DNA from: Takifugu bimaculatus
Taxonomy: Eukaryota; Chordata; Actinopteri; Tetraodontiformes; Tetraodontidae
Length of the DNA: 64,000 nt
Reading direction: 5' to 3'
Assembly (NCBI GenBank): GCA_004026145.2
Contig: CP034990.1
Coordinates: forward strand, 18,678,176-18,742,175
Below the pieces are notes generated by a model. The model saw only the letters and a list, made by a program, of their open reading frames with translations, was not told the origin of the DNA and did no database searches. Positions within the stretch are counted from its first letter, which is position 1, and every line of letters begins with the position of its first letter. Position numbers and translations under genes: made by a program. Shown in pieces: positions 34,275 through 44,913 of the stretch.

Positions 34275-37200
34275 CTGAGGAGGACACGCACAGAATTCTG
34301 ACGTCGTCTCCAGGTTTACATCATTGCCTGTCTCACAGTACAGGTGCAATTACTGTAAATCACATCGTTCCCAGACAACCCAACCTGCTATCTTTAGTAC
34401 CCAAGTGTTCATTACTGACTCACCCAAAGATATCAATACTGGTCTGAAATATATGAAGTCATTTCACAGGCAAGACTGAGATAAGGTTTTTATATTATCC
34501 TGGAGGATTAGAAGATAAAACAGCTACAACACATATTAACTGACGGCAGTTTATAGGCAGTGCACTTTTTTCTTGTATGAACTCCCGCATTTATGTTATT
34601 GAAGCATATAATTAGAACAAAAAAAAAAAACACATGTATAAAGACACAAAGCACTAAACAAATGTAAAGTTCTCGCCGTGGTGTGGCAAAATTTGGTTTG
34701 GGGCTTCCATTCCTAGAGAAATAAAATCATTGTTTGGCTGAGTTAAGCGCCTCCATTCACTCCTGTAGAGCGGCTCTGGCTGCGAGCGAGTAGACTGGAA
34801 AGGCATTTGTCTAAAAAAAGCAATGTTTTCAGGCTTTTCAGACCAACCGTAATCCAAACCAACAATTACACAGGTTGATTAACTTGGACTGGGCATACTT
34901 AAGAGTCCTCCCTCCACACAAGTATGTGCATGCAGCATGTGCGCGTGTGCGTGCGTGTCAAGGACATTTTTACTGCAACACACACTAAACCAGCGGCAGT
35001 GCAGTTCTCCTCTCTTCTGCTGCCATCTAACCCCGACCGCCAGGCATTCTGAAAAGTCCTGCCACACAGCCTGTGTCCGAAGTCAGCATCAAAGCAAAAA
35101 TGTGGAAGTTTTTTTCTCTCCTCCCTGACATGGAGCATGTGTGTGTGCTCATTTGGGTGGGGAGCGTAGCTTCGTGGAGCGCTGGGAGACGGCAGCCATT
35201 GATGTTTTAATGTTCCATGAAGGAGGACGGTCAGGAGTGTGAGGCTAGGATTGCTCCAACAGACCCCAATAGGAATCTGCTCCCTGTCGTTTTACTTAAC
35301 TGACATTCTAAAATATCAGATATTATATTAGCTTTCATCTGAAATGTAGACTAAACCAGTTTTAATGTTAGACCTATTAAAAGCTGGGATTCCATTTAAT
35401 CTTAGCAACTGTGTCCCGGAGAGACGTGGCTGAACTGATGCTATCGTTTGGGAGTTACAATGAAATTGCTCCCCGCCCTGGAAGAGCGATCCAGATAGGG
35501 GCTGGTATCAGGCTGCAGTGCCTGGACACTTATAAAGATATTTGCTCTACACACTGGCGACTGAGATTTCACTGTGGTGACAATTTGAATCTCATTTCCA
35601 AAGCGGCGCCATTTCTCCCTGTGCTAAAATCAGCATAGTAATTTGCAGAAGTTCCTGTTCAGCTGCGAGGTTGCTTCCTGTTTTGCTGCCGCTGCCGTTT
35701 CATTTACAGAAAAGGTTTAAACTGATAGAAGAATCCAGGCTTAGCTGAAACTGCAGCACATTCATCCTCTTTCATGCACCTTTGTGGCTTCAAACGGCTC
35801 AGTCCCTGGATCCCAGAGGCCTTTCACAGCAAACAGCCTGCTGCCGCCTCAGAGAGCCGACATTCCTTTGCAACGTAGCCAGAAATGCTTCATCAGCACG
35901 AGCCCGAGACCCAGCTAGCCCTGTAACTGGCCCCGCAGTACCAGGACCAGGACCAGCTTAATTCTGGGGACCCGTTAAAACCAGCCTAGTGATGAGTGAC
36001 CCAAGCCTGATATGAAGGTGATTTAATCTTTCATGCACGGGGCAGGAATAAGCTGTGGAGCCCGTGTCCCACCATAGTTTAGGTGTGTAGCCTTCTACCG
36101 AGCATCACTGAGGGAGGATCCATGGGATTGTTTCCCCTGACAGCTAAAAAATCAGGTCCAAAAATGATGCAGCAACTTGGGGAAAGTTTAAATAGGAGCA
36201 CAATTACTGTATTTTAGCTTTGATTCCTCAGTCCATGTAAAGCTGATGCGCACACACACACACACACAGTACACACACAGTTATTGGAACCATCTGTTGT
36301 ACAAGTCTGTGAGCATTAAAGAAAATGCACAGCAACTATATCTTCAGTTAAAAGCAATTCCAGAACACTCAAACGACAGTCGCATGACTTCACCATCGCA
36401 GGCTGACAGAATGGAAAGTCACTTGTGGGCAGACAGAACAAACCCGCAGGATGGCTATAAAAATACAAGTAATGACAGACGAAGCAGAAGGAATACACAC
36501 ACAGACACACACACACACACGCAAACACACACAGTCTGCATCTGCATTAGCCTCAAGCTCCACATTACCTAAGAAGATCAGAGGTGAAGATCTTCACTCT
36601 TCTGTCTATGAAAACTGAACGCAGCTAAAATAGAGGGCGGCTATTTATTTGTGCAGTGAAGAATTTCAACTGCATGATCTGTGGTTTTGGGTTTCTTCTT
36701 CAGGCACTTCGGTCTCATGATGCTTCAACTCGACCGTTCGTTCGTGCCGTTGTTGCAGAGCGATGTGGGAAAAGCGCGCATCAGGGACGGAGCGAGCCTC
36801 GGACTCCAATAAGATAGAGAGGGAATGTCAGGAATGTGGAAAACACACCTGTCAGATAGAGAGATTCAACAGCACACTTCTGAATACACACACACACTCC
36901 TGCACTGTACTGGTTTACAGTATGGACTGGACTGGAACCTGAACAATGGAAGTTCTGGATTTGAGTGGAGTCACCAATGTTGTTCCATCAATGTTGTGAC
37001 CCACCCGTCAGGCCGATAGACCGATTAGTTTTAGATCTATTTCTTTTTAAAAGAACACCTTAATGCCACCGAGCACCACTGATGTGAGCAAAGCATATCT
37101 TTAAAAGGTCCATTATTTTCATAGCAAGTTAAATATTTGGGTTTGGTGAAGTTCATACCGTGCAGAGAATCACTCCGACCACAGCATAACAAAGTGTAAC

Positions 37201-40200
37201 TCTGACTAAAGCCAAATCCCGATGAGGCAGATCCCAGGTCAGAACACAGTCTGAGCTCATTAATCTCATCAGTCTGTTTGTTGATTCACACTTGTTTAAA
37301 TAGAGCGCTTGACTTTTCTGCTAAACCTTTTCCTCTCCCCTTTGCAACATCAACATGTGCGAGCTCCTCGTACCTCCCGGCCCCTTTTGAAACACACAGG
37401 ACAGCGAAATCCGTGACGTGTCTCCGTGTCTCGCTGCTGAGAACAAGGACTGCGGGCTGTCTAGGAACAATGGGAAAGTGACGACACCGGAAATGTGCGT
37501 GCCGCGGTGGCGTGAGCCAGCACCAGTAATTACAGGCCGCTCTGAAGAAAACCAGGAAGGAACCCTCTGTGGGTTTGATAAGCAGGCGCGGGGCCTCAGC
37601 AAACATGGCAGTGGTGGACTTCGGCCCCGCTGGCTCTGCCCTCCGACAGGCCCCAGAGCCGCCCCGTATTATCTCAGCTCTGACATCTGACTACATGTCC
37701 GGGCAGCTTTGCCAAAACAAAAGAAGAGCTGGCGGGAATGTGGCGGGGATACTGACAGATTGCCGTAAACGTCAGCCGCCTCTGGGGGAGAAACCTGCAA
37801 CTTTCCACAAACAGGTGCCGACTTGTGGACCTCCGGGAGCAGGTTGCTCTGCAGCGAGGAGCCTCCGGAGAGGGATCTATCCAGGCGGCGTGCCTGGAGC
37901 GCTCTCTGGCCAGGTGAAGATGATTTACTCAAACAATCGTTCTGACTTAAACCGCACATCAGCGTTATTTATTCAGTGCTTTGTACTTCCTGCAGACGCG
38001 TCCGTCTCCTTCCGAGAGCAGAGATAACCTCGTCCACGCCGATAAGGTCCTTCAGGACAGAACGTTAATCAGTAAACTGGGAATAACGCTCAAGCTATCT
38101 AATCTATTTTATTCCCTAATCAATCCCTCAGATTAGGAGACGCTCAACACAGGTTATGCACTGAGAAAAGTTCTACCTCTCACGTCCCAATAAGGGACGA
38201 ATGGAAAGTTTGAGGACGTGCAGCGGGACCATTCGCTCTCTTATCTGCCTGTTGTTGTAGGCCGAAAGTCACCGCAGTACCGTTACCACAGCAACGGATG
38301 TAGACAGATGAACAATGTCTTGGATTGGCCCCCAGGTCTGAGCAGAATCCAAACTGATAATAATGTGGGACGTCAATGTGAAACATGTGATTCTTTTTTA
38401 AAAAAACAAAAAGAAAAACAGACAGAAGTGAAAAATAATGTCAGCGGGCTCGTTTTGTTCCGCCGACGCGCAGGGGAGCCCAAAAGTGTAGCTTTAGATT
38501 ACTGTCTGGCAGGGATAATAAATTCAGCAGTACAGCCAAGCTCAGAATAGACAAGGGTCACGTTACCGAGGAAAGAAATCCAGAAGTTGAAAACACACAG
38601 AGAGAGCAGGAACCTGTAAACAAAACCGTCTCCGACGGGCGCGACACCAGACAAAGGTCACCTCGACGACCCACGCAGGTTCTGGTTCAGGCGGCGCGCA
38701 GCCTGAGCGGACGCGCCGGGATTTTCTCCCGTATATTCGGAACCACCCAAAATCCCCGCAGACCCTTCAGACCCTTTCTGTCCGATCTGCCCCTGCAGAG
38801 CGTCTGGTTTCCTGTTCTGCTGTAAACTGTGACGGTAAAACACGGATCCGTTTAAGCCCCTTTTCCCAACGCGCTCCTGCTGCCAACTGGGTCCCTCCGC
38901 AGGGAATTCTCATCCGACAGGCAAACATGAGATATGTTACCAGTGCAGCTGATACTGGTATTTTCTGGATTGTGGACAGGACAGTAAATGTTACTGGGTA
39001 CAGAGCCGCAGGCCACAGGGAACAACTGAGCTGGCCCCACCCATCTCTCAAAGTTCCCTTCTTTTGTGCAGCTCATGCCTGGTTACACGTGTTCATTCCT
39101 ACGCTGTGGAACTCGGAAGGAAGCGTACTGCAGCGAGGAAGGAGGGCGTTTAGAAAACACCTCTGTCTCCACTCAGGGAGATGATGGAGCAGTGAAAGGA
39201 ATCAGCGGGAATCGCAGTTATTCATCCACCGGGGAATTCACCTTCTTATCGTTTCAGTAGATTCGGCCATAAAAAAGCAACATCCACTCATTAGCTCCTC
39301 GCCAGTGTGATGAAGGAGAGGTCGTTTTTGAGTCCGGGGGTAAACCGGGGTGAAGTAAAGGATAACCGATGCTCTTAAATGGGCTCCCTAAACGCTGCGC
39401 TGTCACGCTGTCATTTACGTTTCTGCTTTTCAACATCCTGATTTGCCAGACAGCGGCAGAAAAACATCACGCTTCTTCACAGCAAACCAAAGTACGCTTT
39501 ATATTTATCAAAGCTCACCCAAAAAGTGGTGATTAGGTAAATCACAGTACGTTTTTATTTTGAGGGGAACTTCTATTTAATACCTACTCTTTGGCCATAT
39601 CAAAGTCTAATAATGCCACAGTAGTTTAAAGTTGTACCTCAGTGAACCCTGGTAACCACATCAGCAGGTTATAGCATCACTACCTATGTATTCAAGACAT
39701 TATAAGGGCCCACTGCTTTTGTTTTTTAGGAATTTAATGTAAGAATTGCTCTCACAGCCCTGACCAGCTCCTGCGATGCTGACATGCTGTAAGGAAGTGC
39801 AGAAGTTTACTTTGCTTTTCACATATATTACAGCAATGCTGATGACAGATAAAAATAAATACGTCTAAAATAACTACTGAGAGGGACGAGCTATCAGCAG
39901 CTGTCAGTATCCACAAACATAAATCACAGAAAACCCCTCAACATCTGGGCAGAGGAGCAAACGGCGTGGATAAACTCAGTTCAGACGTTAGATCTTTTGC
40001 TGGGAAAATCCAGGTTTGGATTTTACAATTTAAACACAGACAGGAAATGATTGCTCATACGACAGGAAGAAGACATGCCGAGTGTTTGACTGCATAATCG
40101 CCTCAGAATGTTGCACAAGTGATGCTTCATCCCTCAAGACGGATGAGTCAACCCTGACAAAGTCCACCAGACATGTTGGAAGAACCCTAAAAAGTCTCTG

Positions 40201-40624
40201 AAAAGGATCCAAGTCTTATGTTTTCTTATCTGTAAACATGTGGTCACATTCCATATGTTGAACGCAGAGGCTACAGCCTGTGAAAATAACCTTGGGAATG
40301 TTTTCCAGGATGAAAAACGGGGGAATTTATTCATTTTTTTATTGGTAATGTGACTATCAAAGGTAGTTCACGGTGAAAACAGCATCACAACAAACAAGCC
40401 GCTCCAAAATTAAAGATTTATGTCATGAGAGGAAAAACTGACACTGCAAAGTTCAATCAGCCACATAACAAGATGCCCTTTTAGCCCCGGGCTCATCACA
40501 CCTTGGTTACGCGCTACCGTGGTTAAAAACAGTCGCGGCGGGTCTTAATTGGCTGATTTGTTGTGTTTCGGAAATCGCGGCTGCCGACAGGTGTGAAACT
40601 CTTTAAACAAGGTGTGAGACTCAC
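34275..40624. other. mical2 5' intron / non-coding stretch
   Basis: About 6 kb with no convincing coding exon. It has (CA)n tracts at 36250-36278 and 36494-36533 and a GC-richer patch at about 37350-37900. Overlapping frames of up to 152 codons on both strands in that patch have no recognisable domains. If the proposed 5' exon near 40.6 kb is real, the whole stretch is mical2 intron 1. Confidence 0.5.
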
Positions 40625-40920
40625 CTCATGTCTCGGGCAGAACGGTTCTTCCTCTCCGGGGGTGAAATGGTGTGTCGGACCGTGAGCTGGTCTGCAGTCA
40701 GTGTGACAGGCTGCACTTCAGCGCGCAGCTGGGTCCAGTTCGGAGGGCGGTGCTCCGACACATCAGCCGGCTCGGCTGCTACCGTGGCCGCTGCTCAGAC
40801 CAGAAACGGGCCAAATGCACACACCACCACCCTAACTGGCTGCTGTCCGCCCTCTGCTGACCTGCGGGGCTTGCCCCGCCACAATTTCCGGACTTCGGTT
40901 TCCAAAGTATTCTGAAAGTC
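40625..40920 (-). promoter_or_regulatory. candidate mical2 promoter and first non-coding exon
   Basis: A GC-rich block ends, on the minus strand, in a consensus donor CATGAG|GTGAGTCTC (exon edge 40625). It lies about 6.4 kb upstream of the mical2 acceptor at 34274 and 0.8 kb from dkk3 on the other strand, so a divergent mical2/dkk3 promoter region is plausible. The plus strand of the same block carries an unexplained Cys/His-rich frame. Transcription data are needed to decide. Confidence 0.35.
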
Positions 40921-41565
40921 AACAATAGAGAGGCTCCTCAGGTGCATTTATTTCCTCCATTTTTCAGGCCGCGAGCCTCACTTGGTCAACGCAGTGTACG
41001 TTTCAGGTGTATTCTGACTAGACTGGACAAAGGAATTGAAAGGAATTGAGGAAATTGTGACTAGACTCACAAAGGAATAATTGCTCGCCGCTGGAGCGTC
41101 TGTGGGAAAAAACAAAGCTTTTCCGATAGGGCGAATGTCGCCACCTTGTGGCGAGACTGTGGAACTGCCAGAGAAAGTTCGCTCCTTTGGTTAAAAACCC
41201 TGAAGAAATAACAAAGTTAGAAGCAGCTTCTCCGTGATTGCACCAATGTTCGGAACACCATACTTTGATATTTGATCATTTTTTGGGCGGTGGTGTCATT
41301 TCTTTTTCGACAATAGGTTGCGCTATAACTAGCTACTATAGAATTTGATTTATTTGAAACTAGATTAATTAATTGCCCCTTCTTTCTAAATTGTGAGAAA
41401 CCCCAAAAGTGCCATTAATTACTACAGATAGCTCAATTAGCACGAAACTAATAAAATTTCCATTAGCGCAGTCATTTTGAATGGTGATCATACTTGACCG
41501 GAACTATGTTTGGGGTGGACTCATCACACCTCTGGTCATTACCAAGCACTAGTTTACATAGTTTC

Positions 41566-41574
41566 GGATAAAAG
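41566..41574 (+). promoter_or_regulatory. TATA-like element upstream of dkk3
   Basis: GGATAAAAG lies about 155 bases before the chosen dkk3 ATG (41727), leaving room for a short leader. The match to TATAAA is imperfect. Confidence 0.3.
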
Positions 41575-41726
41575 ACATTATTTCTTGTTAAGGCCGCAGA
41601 AGTTGCGGGGTGACCTTGATGGGACTACACCTCCCCTCCGCGGCAGAGGCTGCTCCGGAGTTCTGCGTCATCGACACACACCCTCCGCTGGGTGTGTGCA
41701 GCCGCAGGACCAACAGCTGCGGCATC

Positions 41727-43272
41727 ATGCGGGTCGCTCTGCTCGTTCTGGCTCTGACGGCTGTCTGCAATGGCATCCTACCCGAGATAGTGCACCCTGG
41801 CGTCACTCACATCCTGGGGGATTATTACGGTCAGACGGAACAACCCGAGCCCGATGACGAGTCTGTAGAAGTGGAGCAGCGGTCGGAGGATCTGCAGCCA
41901 GCGCCCGAGGATGCGGTTCGCCCCGTAGGCATCTTGCGTTCTGTACTACGTTATTTAACAACTGAACACTGTATTTAGCTACAGCACAGGCTACCGGTTT
42001 GTATTATGATAACCTCTTAAGTGTTGGATCCATAGATCATCGCAGTCAGAGGCAGAAAGAGCTAGAATGCATGAGCGCGGTGTTTGACTAAAATCTGTCC
42101 TCAATCATTTCCCCAAACGTAGAACAACAACCTGGTTCCTCCACCCTCAGGTCTTCAAAATGAAACTGACCAAGAACCCGTTTCAGTAGAACAGGTGTGT
42201 GTGTGTGTGTGTGTGTGTGTAGCCACAGAAATCAGTGGTATTATCTGACTGATTGTGTCCAAACCCTGACCGATGTCCCACCTTTGCACAGGAGAAAGGC
42301 AGCATTAGCACAGACGACCCGTCCAGCGACCTGGAGAACAGTATTGAACAAGTAGGTTCATGTTGTTGTTGGTCATTAAGGAAGTGACACCCTTAACCCA
42401 CCTGTCCTGTGCTTTTAGGGATGTGTGAGTGCGGAGGACTGTGGACGGGGAAAGTACTGCCTTCAGAACACGCAGCGCTCCAGGTGCCGGCCCTGCAAAC
42501 CCGTAGATGTGGTAAGTGAAGCCTCTTGATCCGATCCTCCGTGAGGGTGCGTCCTTCATCTGCAGCATCACTTCCGGGCAGCAGCTCCGCTCCGACTGCA
42601 TTGCAGTGCGTCTACAAGTGCGTGTTGTTTGTGGACGAGGTTCACCTAAGAGGAGAGCGCGTCCCAAAGTCACCCGACAGCTGACTCTTTAGAAAATCCC
42701 CTAAACTATTGTCTTCTCCTCCCGCAGCCTTGCACGCTGGATGAGGAGTGCTGCGACGGACAGCTGTGTGTGTGGGGTCAGTGCAGTCACAATGCAACCA
42801 GAGGAGAGGCCGGGAGCACCTGCCGGCGCCAGAGCGACTGCGGCCCCGACCTCTGCTTGTGCCGTCCACGCAGGTACGGTCCGGCGCGCGGCGCCGCCAT
42901 CTCCGTTCAGCCGGATCGATGCGTTCCTCTGGATGATGGTCCCGTGTTTGTTTTCAGTCCTGCTCTTCCCCGTCTGCTCGGCCAAGCCTATCGAGCGGGA
43001 GCGCTGCTTCGGGGCCCCCAACCACGTGATGGAGCTTCTGTCCTGGGACGCCGGAGACGAGGGACCCAGGAAACACTGTCCGTGTGTGGGGGATCTGCAG
43101 TGCCAGCACCTGGGGTGAGTCTTCATCAGAAGTCCGCTGGATAAATCTGGTGACGGTGTCTGAAATACACCTTTCTCCTGACAGGCGGGGGTCCATGTGC
43201 CTTAAAGAAGAGGATTCCAGTGAAGAAGATCTGGCGGACTCCCTATACTCAGAGATAGACTATATCATCTAG
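41727..43272 (+). CDS. dkk3: Dickkopf-related protein 3 (short form; one base error suspected)
   Basis: DKK3 is a secreted cysteine-rich glycoprotein that modulates Wnt and TGF-beta signalling. Exons: E1 from 41727 (signal peptide MRVALLVLALTAVCNG; donor at 41829 or 41937, both phase 1), 42151-42194, 42292-42351, 42419-42511, 42728-42873, 42958-43114, 43185-43272 (TAG). The first Cys domain (CVSAEDCGRGKYC ... CCDGQLCVWGQCSHNATRG) and the second (LLFPVCSAKPIERERCFGA, KHCPCVGDLQCQHLG) match DKK3 and not DKK1/2/4. The acidic C terminus is also typical. It is short, about 229 or 265 aa against about 350: the N-terminal coiled coil and most of the linker are missing, leaving GLQNETDQEPVSVEQ. The exon 42728-42873 carries one extra base, near 42857, needed to keep LCCAVHA|VLLFPVC in frame. 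It is divergent to mical2 and convergent with usp47. Confidence 0.88.
42195..42220 (+). repeat. (GT)n microsatellite forming a dkk3 splice donor
   Basis: The GT run begins exactly at the end of the dkk3 exon 42151-42194 (GAACAG|GTGTGT...). The first repeat unit therefore serves as the donor dinucleotide. Confidence 0.8.
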
Positions 43273-43694
43273 AAACTGGATAGATTTGACTTTGCAGGAC
43301 CAGGATCCTGGTCATAGACGATTACCGTTACTGATTCACTTCACATGATGCCCCTTTTGCACCATTTTTCATGCCCGGTTAAAGAAAAACCCTGAAGTTA
43401 AAGTTAAAGTCAATGTGTCCACAGCAAACTCTTACACCGTAACAGAATCTAAAGGTAATATCGGACTTCTATCTGCACATTAGGTGGATGTGTTGACCTG
43501 ACCTTGGCTCCATCTTGTGGTGTTTAAGTTCTCTAGCAGAGTCAAATGATTGTCTGTACGTTGGCAAAATGGATTCCTGCACATCTTTGCTTCAGAAATC
43601 ACTGTCAAAACGCTGTTTGTTTTGTTTTTAACTGATATCAGTTAACACACGATGATCGGATGATGCAGTATCGTGGCTGCTGTGGAAAATGTCT

Positions 43695-43700
43695 ATTAAA
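43695..43700 (+). terminator. dkk3 polyadenylation signal candidate (ATTAAA)
   Basis: ATTAAA lies about 420 bases after the dkk3 stop and is followed by a GT/T-rich stretch. It is the best plus-strand signal before the convergent usp47 3' UTR. Confidence 0.45.
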
Positions 43701-44009
43701 AAGGTGCACGCGTGGCTTTATTATTCCTTCCTAGTGTCTGATTCTAAAAATCTCACATTTGGCCCCAGAATATAACCAGCATGCTGATTCAAGTCCAATC
43801 AAACTGTTCTGTGCTGACTTCCTAACACTCAATAGAGCCGCTCAAAAACCATGAAGAGTTCAATTAAAGCAGCAAATCTTTGATTTGAACAACCAACTTT
43901 GATATACAACCATAAAAACTAGCGTTTGAGGGGGGACTGAACCGTCTGCCAGGCTTTTATACTCTGGCATCAGGCAGAAGCTCCCAGACGGACCTGTCAC
44001 ACAACCATA

Positions 44010-44029
44010 CACACACACACACACACACT
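44010..44029. repeat. (AC)n microsatellite between dkk3 and usp47 3' ends
   Basis: Short AC run in the convergent intergenic stretch (43273-44913), which otherwise holds only the two 3' UTRs. No further gene was seen there. Confidence 0.85.
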
Positions 44030-44121
44030 GGAGCTGTGCACCAGTTAATATGGTGGGGAGGTGGAATAACACACTGTCAAATGAAGGATCATCGTCACAT
44101 CTGGTGGCTCACAAGACCTAA

Positions 44122-44127
44122 TTTATT
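44122..44127 (-). terminator. usp47 polyadenylation signal candidate (AATAAA)
   Basis: TTTATT on the plus strand is AATAAA on the minus strand, about 790 bases beyond the usp47 stop. The resulting 3' UTR length is ordinary, and it stops short of the dkk3 signal at 43.7 kb. Confidence 0.45.
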
Positions 44128-44913
44128 AAGTCTGGAGCAAAATAATTTACAATAAACAAAGATTCATGACGTATTCTACTTTTTGTCTCATTGTAGGTTG
44201 TACAAAGTCTCAGTCTATGTAGGGCTACTGGAAGTGTCTCAGCAGAGGTAAAAGCTCCTATAAAGCTTAAGGAGCAGCAGTACAGGTAACCTATAACAAA
44301 CCACTGTTACAGGAGCGCTCCACCAGCAGAATGATTCACAAATTCTCCGATTGTACGTGTTGATGAAAGATTTGTGGACATCGGGGTGAGGTGTGGCTCC
44401 CTTTGAGAGGACCGTCTGAGTAAGTCACTGCTGTGCTGTGGAAGGAGAGTGGCGTCAAATACATGGAGCTCGCCATGTGAGCGCCTCAACTAGCAAGATG
44501 GTCACAGCCGACTCGTAAATCAATACTATTGCTGAAAGAAGAGGAGAAACAGTGAGAGGCTGAATAGACAAAGACAGAATAGACAAAGTGGATGACCTCC
44601 TGCGGGAATTCTTTCCCAACACTCCTTTATCGTCCGCGGAGCTTTCACACTCGATCCATTTGTCCTAAAGTGATGATTCTGTTATCTGCATTGAAAAGCT
44701 TTCACACTTCCCTTTAAACTTTACAGTACAATACACTATAGTGCACAACAGAGTTTCTGAGCTGGTCCTGGGGCTCAGACTGGAGAGTGAGAGCGCACCA
44801 GCCTCACAGCGCTGCTTGGTATTCAAGTAACCGCCAGGCCTGACAGGCAGAGTTAGCGCCGCTCTTCTGCAACAGCGACATGACAGAATAAACCACAGGT
44901 GCTACTCTCTGCC

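Noticed and set aside
37569..38027. 152-codon plus-strand frame in a GC-rich patch
   Set aside because: No domain, overlapping frames on both strands of similar length, typical of stop-poor GC-rich DNA.
20898..43272. mical2 or dkk3 as pseudogenes
   Set aside because: mical2 phases are consistent over 20 exons with all motifs kept; dkk3 has one base out of place but intact cysteines and splice sites.
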